Part shown: positions 48,262 through 56,580 of the stretch, piece after piece | How the letters are laid out: each line of letters starts with the position of its first letter | How positions within the stretch are numbered: the stretch's first letter is position 1 | Assembly: GCA_017526985.1 (NCBI GenBank) | Contig: JAFXQR010000179.1 | Span: 1-64,000, forward strand | Length of the DNA stretch: 64,000 nt | DNA from: Lachnospiraceae bacterium | GTDB lineage: Bacteria; Bacillota; Clostridia; Lachnospirales; Lachnospiraceae | Direction: 5' to 3' | Made by a program: the position numbers and the translations under genes | The notes under the pieces: model-generated | Database searches by the model: none | What the model saw: only the letters and a program-made list of their open reading frames with translations | What the model was told of the DNA's origin: nothing

Positions 48262-48810
48262 TCACACTTCAAATACAGTATCAATTACTCTCAGTAGCTT
48301 ATCCTGTTGCATTTCTGTTAATTTCAGCAGTTTATCCAATAATTTTGGAGAGATATTTGTAAGACGGTCTTGTTGTTCCTCCGGCATCTTTATCAGTCTC
48401 TTTAACAGTTCCGGAGAGATCTTTGCCAGATCTTTCTGTTGCTCCTCCGGTATCAATTCCATAAGATTAAACAGACCGGATGGAATGTTCATCAGTTTTT
48501 CCTGCTGATCGTGGGAGAGTGTTTCTAATTTGTCCTGTACGGCGGGGGAGATCTTGGGCTCCAGATTGGGTTTTGCCGGCTCCAGATCGGAATAAGTAAG
48601 GTTTAACGCCCAAAGGTATCCAATTAGTGTCGTTGTGGAGCAGTTCTGAATCCCGCGCTCGATTGCGGATACGGTAGTGAAGGAGATTCCGCACTTCTCG
48701 GCGATATCCGCCTGAGAGACTTCCTTTCTTTGACGGGTGCGCTTCAGCTCTTTGATGATCCGGTCGTATTCCGCCTGCAGATGTTCCGGTACTTCTCTCG
48801 TGATATTCAT
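48262..48810 (-). CDS. XRE regulator with four 22-residue tandem repeats, 182 aa
   Basis: Residues ~15-75 are an Xre helix-turn-helix (KELKRTRQRKEVSQADIAEK, then CGISFTTVSAIERGIQN). From about residue 88 four 22-residue units follow, each starting I(S/P) and ending (D/E)-QQ-(D/E)-K-L-x-x, for example ISPELLKRLIKMPEEQQ. This repeat domain is helical and could oligomerise or bind another protein. Minus strand, with AAAGGAAAAAA upstream. It is preceded by a 600-bp gene-free region that probably holds its operator. Confidence 0.75.
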   Translation of the reverse strand: MNITREVPEHLQAEYDRIIKELKRTRQRKEVSQADIAEKCGISFTTVSAIERGIQNCSTTTLIGYLWALNLTYSDLEPAKPNLEPKISPAVQDKLETLSHDQQEKLMNIPSGLFNLMELIPEEQQKDLAKISPELLKRLIKMPEEQQDRLTNISPKLLDKLLKLTEMQQDKLLRVIDTVFEV

Positions 48811-49407
48811 AATATTTTTTCCTTTCTAAAGAGGTATGGTAGAAGTCACCACACCCCCGTTTTTCATATTTTTGATCTTCAAGAATCAGTTTTTCAGAAA
48901 TATATTAAATAATGTAGCAGAGAACAGCAGGATGGTGTTGTTTTCTCTTTATGCATACCTGCTCCATAAAACGCATAAAACCTCTTAAAATTTGTGAAAA
49001 TCCTATAAGATAAAGCAAATACAATATAACAGTATAATGTAGTTTTGTCAATAAAGAAAAAAGGTGTTTTGTCAACTAAAAATTAGACAAATTTAATACT
49101 ATAGTAATGGAATGTTTGTGGAAAATTTCGTCATGAACAGCCTAGACAAATAGTATTATACGGTGTATTATATAATAGGATTTGATGGGGTGGATAAACG
49201 GGCAAAGTATTTACAAAGGCTTTTAAGGTTTAATACGAGTAACGCAAGCCGTAACGCCGGGTTCGCTTAACCCATATATTTTTTTGGGCTTCGATTACAG
49301 TATACAGTTACTAATGCAATAATGTAATTGTGTCAAGTAAAATCTAAAAATCCTGCGTAAAGAAAAACGGATATTCACAGCAAAACCAAAAGGAGATGTG
49401 CGAAGAC
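48811..49407. promoter_or_regulatory. Long regulatory intergenic region between the XRE and sigma-like genes
   Basis: About 600 bp, very AT-rich, without a gene. It contains a TTTTTCATAT copy at 48860 with no gene following it, paired TTTTGTCAA repeats (49045 and 49068), two TAGACAAAT copies (49083 and 49142), a GTAACGC direct repeat near 49228-49246, and a hairpin GGGTTCGCTTAACCC (49259-49273) followed by ATATATTTTTTT, resembling a terminator. It looks like an operator and possible short RNA. Confidence 0.5.
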
Positions 49408-50265
49408 ATGAATGTACAGATCAAAAACACAAAGATAGTAGCAGCAGAAGTAAGTGCAAGTGAGGTAATTGATGCGTTAAATGACGCAGATACAGCTTTC
49501 AAAGCACAGGAAGCGTTGCATCGTCTCTATGGAGACAGCAGCGAAGATGCTGACAAAGCGTTCACCAGTCCGGTGGAACTGGATTGGAACCTCTTCTACA
49601 AAGCTGTGGAAAAGGAAAAAGAGTTCCACTTAGAGCATGACGCCAGTGCTTATTACGCCATCAACCTGGTCGAGACAAAACTGAAACATATGTGGAGCAC
49701 AAAGGATCAGGGACCGAAAAAATGGAGCGAATACGATGACTTCCGTACTGCGGTATGGGCGATGATCCGGCAGAAACTGAGCCCGAGCGTAAATAAGAAA
49801 GGCAAGACCGTCGGATGGGATCCGAGCATCAATGATAATTTCCTGGCTTTTATTATCCCAGAGATTCGCACTGTGCTGAACGAGATCACGCGGAGTGATA
49901 TCTCTAAGTACATGTCCACCAAAAACGGCTGGTCTATCGGCTCTCTGGAAGAGATGATGGAAGACGAAGACAACCCCCTGCAGGTTGCAGGAAAGACCGT
50001 AGATGTCGAAGATGCTGTTTTGGAACAGATGGAGCACGATAAACGCCGTCATATCTACGATGTCCCGGGCAGTCACAACGGAGACCTCACAAAAACCCTT
50101 ACGGACATGCTCACGATGCAAAAGATGTTCGGAGGTATCTCCGAAAAGGACCTGGATCTGGCAGAGAAATACACAATGAGAAGCTTGGAAATGCAGGCAT
50201 TTGCAGAAGCTCTGGAGGAGCTGGATCAGAGCAGCCTCGAAGAAGATGCCAGAGAGGCAGTGTAA
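49408..50265 (+). CDS. Possible sigma-region-2-like protein, 285 aa
   Basis: The middle (FRTAVWAMIRQKLSPSVNKK, then GWDPSINDNFLAFIIPEIRT and VLNEITRS) resembles sigma-70 region 2, where a conserved YDPxxGxxFxxYxxPxIR pattern recognises and melts the -10 element. There is no region 4 in this protein; a separate region-4-like protein is encoded at 42079. The ATG at 49408 is better spaced from AAAGGAG than the ATG at 49396. The resemblance is based on pattern and could be coincidental. Expression seems tightly controlled by the long upstream region. Confidence 0.4.
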   Translation: MNVQIKNTKIVAAEVSASEVIDALNDADTAFKAQEALHRLYGDSSEDADKAFTSPVELDWNLFYKAVEKEKEFHLEHDASAYYAINLVETKLKHMWSTKDQGPKKWSEYDDFRTAVWAMIRQKLSPSVNKKGKTVGWDPSINDNFLAFIIPEIRTVLNEITRSDISKYMSTKNGWSIGSLEEMMEDEDNPLQVAGKTVDVEDAVLEQMEHDKRRHIYDVPGSHNGDLTKTLTDMLTMQKMFGGISEKDLDLAEKYTMRSLEMQAFAEALEELDQSSLEEDAREAV

Positions 50266-50288
50266 TAAGTAATAACGAAAACGAAAAC

Positions 50289-50320
50289 GGGGTGCTTTTT
50301 ACAGGCACCCCAATGTTTTG
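50289..50320 (+). terminator. Hairpin, possible terminator
   Basis: GGGGTGC pairs with GCACCCC; the following T-tract is broken (AATGTTTTG). Confidence 0.5.
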
Positions 50321-50364
50321 AAAAACCATACTGTATAAGGTTCATAAGAGAGGAGATATATCGA

Positions 50365-51786
50365 ATGAAAATCAGGGAAAGATATAAATCAGAAGTAAGA
50401 GAAGAGGCAAAGAAAGCGCTGGCGGATCGTGCAGAGCGTAAGGCAGCTCTTGAAGAAATGTTCCGCCCGGCATCCCAGGAAGAGATCGACTCGGTATATA
50501 ACCGAAACGGAGCTTTCCTGGATATGATCAAGGAAGAGCGTGCCCAGAAGGCATTTAAGAAGGGTAAATACCAGACGATCGAGGAAGCCAGGGAGCGAAT
50601 TGCGATGCCGAGCCTGATGTCGGTCGTCAAGAATATTGCGTATAAGAAAAGCGTGTCTAAAAACAGTCTGGAAGAGAAGAAGGCGGCGATGGATTTTATC
50701 ATCCGTGACCTGATGGAGCTTACCCCGATCCAGTTCTATACCCATTTTTCCGTGCAGAATAATAAGAAATGGAATTTATACCATGTTATCAATCAGATCG
50801 CGGACGAAGCTCCGGATGAGGTCAGGATCGAATGTGCATTTAATACAAAGCGCACCTTCTTCCGTGAGATGTATCCGGAAATCTTCGGTAAGGAGCTGAA
50901 TCTGGTATCCGGTTACGAGATCTTTTTTTGTGACGAGGATGTTAAAGCCGGGCTCGGAAAAGTAGCTAACACCGAAAAATACATCGGATCGAAGAAAGCA
51001 AAATATTACGGCGATATCGTGGACCGGGTTCTGATGGATGCGATCGATATGGTACTGGACGCCAACGGTTTAAAGGTCGGTTATCAGGCTTTCTGTTACC
51101 TTGGCGAGGAAACTTCCACCTACTTTAATAAGGGTTTCGACCCGAAGAACTCCAAGCCGGCCGGGATCAATGATCTGGTAAAGAAGCGTGGCTACACCAG
51201 CCTGCTCGATTTCTACTTTTTGAACTGCCCGCCGGAGATCCAGTTGGAATATGTGGAAGACTTTATGAAGGTTCGTGACCAGTGTTATATCCCTGAAAAT
51301 GAGCTGATGGAGAAGCTGGCCAGAACAAAAGTCTTCTTAAAGCAGCGTGCAAAAGCGAAAGAAGCTGCAGATCCGGAGACGATTCTTCCGGAAGAGGGTT
51401 TTGTTAAGGTAGATGAGTATAAGTACCGCCGGGCTATGGGTGAGAAGAAATACGAGTTTTTGGAGGCAACCCCGGTGGATAATGGTGACTATCTGGTATA
51501 CTCCGGAATCGTCAATTTGTTTAACTATACCCCGGATAAGCTGAAAAAGATCATCGAAGAGCAGTATGGGTCACAGGAAGCTTTCGTAAAAGAATGCTCT
51601 AAACTACAGGATGGCGATAACAAAGATATCTTCCCGTATGTTGCAGAGGCGGTATTTAACCATAACCGGGTAAAGCCGTTAAAGACGAAGGTACATAAGC
51701 GGGTTTCTGCAGACGAGGTAGACTCCTATCTGCAGCAGCTGGCAGACCGCAGACTCTACGGATCCGACGATCTGGAGCGTGGATAA
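50365..51786 (+). CDS. Uncharacterised protein, 473 aa
   Basis: A large soluble protein with a very charged N-terminus (RERYKSEVREEAKKALADRA, first ~60 residues coiled) and a mixed C-terminal half containing GINDLVKKRGYTSLLDFYFL. No recognised catalytic residues. The gene begins behind AGAGGAGATATATCG. Its codon use resembles the 18078 gene and suggests good expression. It ends at a strong terminator and follows the possible sigma-like gene, which may mean the two belong to one regulon. Confidence 0.6.
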   Translation: MKIRERYKSEVREEAKKALADRAERKAALEEMFRPASQEEIDSVYNRNGAFLDMIKEERAQKAFKKGKYQTIEEARERIAMPSLMSVVKNIAYKKSVSKNSLEEKKAAMDFIIRDLMELTPIQFYTHFSVQNNKKWNLYHVINQIADEAPDEVRIECAFNTKRTFFREMYPEIFGKELNLVSGYEIFFCDEDVKAGLGKVANTEKYIGSKKAKYYGDIVDRVLMDAIDMVLDANGLKVGYQAFCYLGEETSTYFNKGFDPKNSKPAGINDLVKKRGYTSLLDFYFLNCPPEIQLEYVEDFMKVRDQCYIPENELMEKLARTKVFLKQRAKAKEAADPETILPEEGFVKVDEYKYRRAMGEKKYEFLEATPVDNGDYLVYSGIVNLFNYTPDKLKKIIEEQYGSQEAFVKECSKLQDGDNKDIFPYVAEAVFNHNRVKPLKTKVHKRVSADEVDSYLQQLADRRLYGSDDLERG

Positions 51787-51802
51787 CATCGGTAATGCAA
51801 GA

Positions 51803-51832
51803 GTGGGCAGGGTGATCCTGCTCACTTTTTTA
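51803..51832 (+). terminator. Intrinsic terminator
   Basis: GTGGGCAGG pairs with CCTGCTCAC (one wobble) and is followed by TTTTTTATT. Confidence 0.85.
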
Positions 51833-51857
51833 TTGCCCGTAAAAACCAAAAACTTTA

Positions 51858-51867
51858 TTTTTCATAT
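51858..51867 (+). promoter_or_regulatory. TTTTTCATAT promoter motif
   Basis: Within TTATTTTTCATATAATATGG; 30 bp before the ATG at 51898. Confidence 0.7.
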
Positions 51868-51897
51868 AATATGGAAAAATTCTTTATGGAGGGAAAT

Positions 51898-53340
51898 ATG
51901 AAAAGAAAATTGCGATATATCATTCCTATGATCTCCGCAGTCCTGCTTGGAGGATGTAGTCTGTCTCTTCCGGGAGAAGACGAGATCAACGAGGAAGAAG
52001 CAAAACTGCAGCAGCTGCGTGATGTCGGGATCATTGCGTATGAAGAATCCACGCTTGGAATCCCGGTTAAAACGGAGGATATCACAGAGAATATGGAATC
52101 CGGTATGTATTATGTGCTCCATAATGATACCTTATATCCGTGCTATACAGACACCCAAACCTATGAGTATGGAGAGCCACCAGAGCATGGTCCGGAATAT
52201 GAAAAACGCTTTGATATCTTTACTTCAGAATCAATCGTGGATATTCCTACGCTTTTTGAAGGGGATAAACTGTATTACTATAATGAAGAGGGCGTTTTGA
52301 TGTATTCCACCTTCGAGCGTTATAAAGACCTCGGGTGGTCAATTGGTCTTCGAAATTTAAGATCTACGCCGGCTGGATATGTGTATCTGGATTTAGATGA
52401 CGACGAAGAAGATTCTCCGTGTATTTTGAGTTCCCTGGAATCTATGCGAGAAATCTCTGAGACCAGCATTTTGATCGATAAGATTGGTGGTATCCGCCTG
52501 ACAAGCGATTATTGTGAAAACGGGATCATCAATGGCCTGATCGAAGGTGTTTCCTATGATCTGGAAGTATATAATGGTACCAACTATTATTACTATACAT
52601 CTGTGGTTGATACCAGATATTTCCAGTCGTTCGAGGTTTATCTACTGGATAAATATCTACCATTGCAGGATTATCTGTATGAGATCGAGATCCCGGATTG
52701 GCTTCCGGAAGGATATTACGATGTGGATGGTATCGGAATGTTCCGTTATGTAAAGGGAAAACAGTATGATGAGAATACTGATTTTAATAAGCGTCTGTTG
52801 TATGAGTATACTTTGCATAATACCGGAGATGACTCCTTGGCAGAAAAAGAAACTCCTGGAGCTTATTCGGAAAACAAGGAGTTAAACCGTTTTCGTGCTT
52901 ATGATGAAGGTTACTTTGGATATGAAGAAACTATCCCAGATTATATGAAGTCTTCCGAAGAGCTGGAAGCAGAGAGATTGGCTGCGGAAGCAGAAAAGAA
53001 GTCCGAGCTTGGTATGGCAAATTTCCTGGCAGCATCACGGACATCTACTCAGATCTGGCTGCCGGCGGACCGTGATTTTGTGATCACCGTGGATTCCAAA
53101 GAATCTACCGGATCCATTTGCCTGGTCTATGAAGGTGGAAGAAGCATTCGTATGCCGTACGACCGTATCGCAAAGACTTATTCCTGTACTGGTGTTGGTA
53201 AAGGTGAGATTGTCAGCCTGGAAGTAAAAGGCTTGTATTCGGACTATGACATCCTGTTGGAAAATGCAGAATCCTATCATGGACAGGACAAGGAAGTTGC
53301 TCCTGCAGAGGGTGAAGCTCCGGCGGAGGCACAACAGTAA
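51898..53340 (+). CDS. Lipoprotein, 480 aa
   Basis: I start at 51898 (MKRKLRYIIPMISAVLLGGC) because GGAGGGAAAT lies before it; an in-frame ATG at 51871 lies too close to the promoter motif. The lipobox LLGGC predicts lipidation at Cys20. The rest is a large extracellular domain rich in Tyr and acidic residues (YGEPPEHGPEYEKRFDIFTS) with a C-terminal Ala/Glu stretch (EVAPAEGEAPAEAQQ). Its size suggests a surface adhesin or transfer surface factor. Confidence 0.7.
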   Translation: MKRKLRYIIPMISAVLLGGCSLSLPGEDEINEEEAKLQQLRDVGIIAYEESTLGIPVKTEDITENMESGMYYVLHNDTLYPCYTDTQTYEYGEPPEHGPEYEKRFDIFTSESIVDIPTLFEGDKLYYYNEEGVLMYSTFERYKDLGWSIGLRNLRSTPAGYVYLDLDDDEEDSPCILSSLESMREISETSILIDKIGGIRLTSDYCENGIINGLIEGVSYDLEVYNGTNYYYYTSVVDTRYFQSFEVYLLDKYLPLQDYLYEIEIPDWLPEGYYDVDGIGMFRYVKGKQYDENTDFNKRLLYEYTLHNTGDDSLAEKETPGAYSENKELNRFRAYDEGYFGYEETIPDYMKSSEELEAERLAAEAEKKSELGMANFLAASRTSTQIWLPADRDFVITVDSKESTGSICLVYEGGRSIRMPYDRIAKTYSCTGVGKGEIVSLEVKGLYSDYDILLENAESYHGQDKEVAPAEGEAPAEAQQ

Positions 53341-53346
53341 GAACAA

Positions 53347-53387
53347 CGGAAGGATAGATACGATCTGTCTGTCCTTCCGATCTTTTT
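53347..53387 (+). terminator. Intrinsic terminator
   Basis: CGGAAGGA pairs with TCCTTCCG, with additional inner AGATA/TGTCT pairing, then ATCTTTTTG. Confidence 0.8.
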
Positions 53388-53409
53388 GAGAATGAGGAGG
53401 GTATAAAAT

Positions 53410-53940
53410 ATGTACTGCATTCTGATGGATAAAAAGACCGGGAGTTTCTATATGGATCCGAAGGAGATCCGGTTCTACGGATATACCGATCCCGAAGAAT
53501 ACAATGCTTTTTACAAAAATGCAAAGCTGGTGGAGCTCGATATCGATGAGTACAGAGAGTTTGCAACCTATCTGTATAATGCTGGCTTCGTAAACGGCTA
53601 TCTGAATGGCAAGCCGGTAAGGATCAAGAAGGGTGATGTACTCTTTTACAAACAAAATTGCAACGAGATCGTTTTCAGTCAATATGTGTTGACTGGCGAC
53701 GATAACTATCTGAAGATGATCAAAAAATCTTCTTTGGTAACGCTGTGTCAGATCGATAATTCGAAATGCACTGTATATTTCCCAACGGTCAAACTGGAAG
53801 ACGGTACGAATGCGGTTCTGGCATATACGGATATTTCCCGTATCCCGCCGGAAATGCGTAAGAAATATCAGGGCTGGCGGACTGTCCGGATGACTTTTAA
53901 TACCGTTTGTATCGTAAACGGGATGTTTGTTGCTGTATAA
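53410..53940 (+). CDS. Uncharacterised protein, possibly SseB-like, 176 aa
   Basis: A soluble mixed alpha/beta protein; YFPTVKLEDGTNAVLAYTDI and a C-terminal VRMTFNTVCIVNGMFVAV are reminiscent of SseB-type proteins (a strand-turn-strand with FTD-like turn), but the match is weak. It begins behind GAGGAGGG. No promoter motif is found directly upstream, so transcription probably continues from the lipoprotein or comes from a normal promoter. Ends at the terminator at 53956. Confidence 0.45.
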   Translation: MYCILMDKKTGSFYMDPKEIRFYGYTDPEEYNAFYKNAKLVELDIDEYREFATYLYNAGFVNGYLNGKPVRIKKGDVLFYKQNCNEIVFSQYVLTGDDNYLKMIKKSSLVTLCQIDNSKCTVYFPTVKLEDGTNAVLAYTDISRIPPEMRKKYQGWRTVRMTFNTVCIVNGMFVAV

Positions 53941-53955
53941 AGACCATCTGATAAG

Positions 53956-53983
53956 AATACCGGGACTTTCCCGGTATTTTTAT
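53956..53983 (+). terminator. Intrinsic terminator
   Basis: ATACCGGG pairs perfectly with CCCGGTAT around ACTTT, followed by TTTTTATG. Confidence 0.85.
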
Positions 53984-54004
53984 GCTAAAAAATCGGTTTT
54001 TTTA

Positions 54005-54014
54005 TTTTTCATAT
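54005..54014 (+). promoter_or_regulatory. TTTTTCATAT promoter motif
   Basis: Within TTTTTTTATTTTTCATATAA; 41 bp before the ATG at 54056. Confidence 0.7.
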
Positions 54015-54055
54015 AAAAGCAGGATAAATTATCAAACATATCGGAGGATAATGGT

Positions 54056-55918
54056 ATGGATCAGAAAGAATATGGAAACATTTTGGAAAGCTTGCAGAAT
54101 ATCCGTGCCGGCGTGATGGCGAGCTGTCAGCAGGAGCTGATGTTTACCGGTATGATGCCGCCCGCTGCCCAGGCAGAGTTAAAGGTAGTCGGCGATATTA
54201 CCGGCGCAGTCTTCCACGGCTTGTCCAATCTCGGATTTTCTGTGGCAGAGGATCCCACAAACCTGGCAATGGTGGTAGTTACGATTAACGGCCGGTCTTA
54301 TAACTGCCTTCGTATGCAGATGGAAGGAGTAAAGATCTCTCCGGCGGCACCCGTGGTACAGCAGACGGTAGTTTCTGCACAGCAGGCAGTAGCTCAGTCA
54401 TCCGCTCCTGTGCGGCAGGTGGTAGCAGCACAGACACAGGCAGCTCCGATTGAACAGATCAAAGAGCCGGAAGTTAAAGAAGAAATTCCGGAAGAGGCGG
54501 CTCCGGCTACAGAAGCAAAAGCGAGCACCCCGGTAATAGAAAGCAGCTACGCTGCGCCCCGCAAGGGCAGCAGCTCTGCTGCGTCCCTCGGAGAGGACAG
54601 CCGCAGAGCGGCGTCCCTTGAAAAGGACAGCTGCGTAGCAGCGCCCCGAAAGGAAAGCAGCTCTGCTGCGTCCTTTGAAAAAGAGCAGAGTCCTGTTGCA
54701 GAAAATATAGTATCCGCAGGTAAGGCTGCCGCAATCTGGGATGACGATGAGGAAGAGGAAGGAAGCAGCTCCGCTGCGTCCCTCGAAGATGACAGCAGCG
54801 CAGCTGCGCCCGTCGAAGAAAAGAACAGTCTTGCCGAAGAAAAAATCAGCAGCGAAGCAGCACCTGCGGAGGTTGAGGGTAAGTCTATTGTCTTCGAAGA
54901 GAGCAGCTCCGCTGCGTCCTTTGAAGAAGAGCCGGCTCCGGCAAAAATAAACGCTGCCGCCATCTGGGATGATGACGATGAAGAGGAAGAAGAGGGAAGC
55001 AGCGAAGATGCTTTTAAAAATGAGTCCGCAGAGAAGAAGGTAATGTCTCTTACGGATGCGATCAATCAGGGTTTTGATCCGATGGCGGAAGAGAAAGAAA
55101 GTTCTGTACTTCCGGAGACTTTTGAAGCACCGGTTGCCGGGGATATCGAAGCCGTGAAAGAAGCTCCTGTATCCGGCGGTGCAAAGATACTTGGTGGAGG
55201 TGGAGCGAAAGTGCTTGGTGGAGGAAGCATTAGTACCGGCAGTGCCAGAGAAGAATTCTTCCTGGACGAGACAGAGAAGCTGGCTACGGAATTCGTCTAC
55301 AGCTATTCCAGGATTTCTGTAAGCCATTCTTCTATGGGTGGCGGCGGAAGGCCGGAAGAAATGCTGATTATGATCGCACCGCTTAAAATCCATAAGAATG
55401 AGCAGACTTCCGTACCGATCGTGGTTGCGATCGTACACAATGGCAAGTATAAGATGGCGTCGTCTTATGACATTCTGGAAGATGGCAAAAATATCGTGAC
55501 TATTGATATCGACGAGTTCTACTTCCTCTGCCGTGGGTCTTTCAGCGAGGACGGCCGCTTTGTCGCCAAAGTAGTAACTACAGGTCCTTCTGCACAGCAG
55601 GGAGATAAGATCCGTCCGATCTCTTCGGTTTCCCACGGAGATGGAAAAGCAGCCGGTACCAGAAATGGTCATATCAAGTTCCATTACACGGCAGAATCCG
55701 GCCCCGGATCGATTGAGGTGATCCCGTTTGGTAATGTAAAGGAAGAGCGTCCGGAAGACTTCGCCGTGATCGTTAAGAACCGTGAATTCGTGGATTACTA
55801 TCTGGTATCCAAGTCGTTGAAGATCAACAACAAGGTGATCGTTTATGGCGAGAATGGCGTTCAGAACGAATTGCTCTGCCACTGGGAAGCAGACACCATG
55901 ATGGCAGAAATGATCTAA
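54056..55918 (+). CDS. Palindrome-expanded multidomain protein, 620 aa
   Basis: The first ~110 residues form a small domain (LESLQNIRAGVMASCQQELM, DITGAVFHGLSNLGFSVAED). Residues ~115-390 are disordered and contain at least seven in-frame palindromic modules with SSSAAS or DSRRAAS peptides, plus two copies of IWDDDEEEEG-like acidic stretches. The C-terminal ~200 residues are a folded domain (LATEFVYSYSRISVSHSSMG onward). No enzymatic motif is recognised. The linker structure suggests a scaffold. It uses AGGATAATGGT as ribosome site. Confidence 0.6.
   Translation: MDQKEYGNILESLQNIRAGVMASCQQELMFTGMMPPAAQAELKVVGDITGAVFHGLSNLGFSVAEDPTNLAMVVVTINGRSYNCLRMQMEGVKISPAAPVVQQTVVSAQQAVAQSSAPVRQVVAAQTQAAPIEQIKEPEVKEEIPEEAAPATEAKASTPVIESSYAAPRKGSSSAASLGEDSRRAASLEKDSCVAAPRKESSSAASFEKEQSPVAENIVSAGKAAAIWDDDEEEEGSSSAASLEDDSSAAAPVEEKNSLAEEKISSEAAPAEVEGKSIVFEESSSAASFEEEPAPAKINAAAIWDDDDEEEEEGSSEDAFKNESAEKKVMSLTDAINQGFDPMAEEKESSVLPETFEAPVAGDIEAVKEAPVSGGAKILGGGGAKVLGGGSISTGSAREEFFLDETEKLATEFVYSYSRISVSHSSMGGGGRPEEMLIMIAPLKIHKNEQTSVPIVVAIVHNGKYKMASSYDILEDGKNIVTIDIDEFYFLCRGSFSEDGRFVAKVVTTGPSAQQGDKIRPISSVSHGDGKAAGTRNGHIKFHYTAESGPGSIEVIPFGNVKEERPEDFAVIVKNREFVDYYLVSKSLKINNKVIVYGENGVQNELLCHWEADTMMAEMI
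54538..54930 (+). repeat. Seven or more palindromic modules inside the 54056 gene
   Basis: Five consecutive modules (54538-54680) encode SSYAAPRKG, SSSAASLGED, SRRAASLEKD, SCVAAPRKE and SSSAASFEKE, each 27 or 30 bases long, so the reading frame is kept. Two more units lie near 54765-54815 and one near 54900-54930. All share the GCNGC/GCNGC hairpin core and TCC. This is the densest array in the window. Confidence 0.9.
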
Positions 55919-56011
55919 CTATTGCAATGGCTGGCTGCTTGCGGGCAGTCTGGCCTTGCGGCAGGATGATAAAAAAGGATGTTCTAATAAATAGATTGGA
56001 GACGAGAAAGA

Positions 56012-56569
56012 ATGAATACAGTTTATATGATCGCTGTTGTGGCGGAAAACGGAGAAGAGATCGTAATGAGCGGAGGTATACGAAAGGCTTTGTTAAAGGT
56101 CCGCTGTTACGATTCGGAAGGGGTATTATCTTCTGCATATCTTGTCCTTTCAGAGTTATCTGAGCTGCGAAAAACGACTGGTTTTGCGATCGGGGATGTA
56201 ATCTTCTTCTCCGGATCTCTGGTAGAAGGCGCAAAGGATAAAGTTGCCATTCATCCCAGCGATATCTATATTCTTCGTAAAGGAGTTCTTCCGATCACTG
56301 AAGAGAATAAGACATTGATCGATGCCAGACTGATCCCGTATCGAAATGACCGCAATATTGTTGCTTTTGACGGCGATGTTTGCGCTTCAGAGAAAGAAAA
56401 TGTCTGTATCAGGATCAAAAATGAATTTACCTTCCGTGGGGATTCCGACGGGGAATACCATATCTGGGTAGTCAACCGGTTAAAGAAAGCTGTTAAGATC
56501 GGAGACAAAGTGACCTTTGTTGGAGAATACAGCGAAGAAAAGCTGGTTGGCAGCGTGTATAAAAGCTAA
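56012..56569 (+). CDS. Possible OB-fold protein, 185 aa
   Basis: A beta-rich protein (VYMIAVVAENGEEIVMSGGI at the N-terminus) with two GD-containing strand regions, IGDVIFFSGSLVEG and KIGDKVTFVGEYSEEK, separated by a linker with KENVCIRIKNEFTFRGD. This resembles OB-fold single-strand DNA-binding or PriB-like proteins, but no definitive aromatic pattern is seen. It starts behind TTGGAGACGAG and lies 11 bases before the first Tad-like membrane gene, so it may instead belong to the pilus operon. Confidence 0.4.
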   Translation: MNTVYMIAVVAENGEEIVMSGGIRKALLKVRCYDSEGVLSSAYLVLSELSELRKTTGFAIGDVIFFSGSLVEGAKDKVAIHPSDIYILRKGVLPITEENKTLIDARLIPYRNDRNIVAFDGDVCASEKENVCIRIKNEFTFRGDSDGEYHIWVVNRLKKAVKIGDKVTFVGEYSEEKLVGSVYKS

Positions 56570-56580
56570 AGAGGTGTTTT

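Noticed and set aside
49228..49290. tRNA-like GGGTTCGCTTAACCC stretch
   Set aside because: The stem pairs as a simple hairpin with a T-tract after it; there is no acceptor stem, D-arm or anticodon arm of proper length around it.
54398..55882. 494-codon open frame on the minus strand
   Set aside because: It lies wholly antisense to the 54056 gene, has no ribosome site, and its product is rich in Arg, Cys, Phe and His in a way typical of antisense frames over acidic genes.
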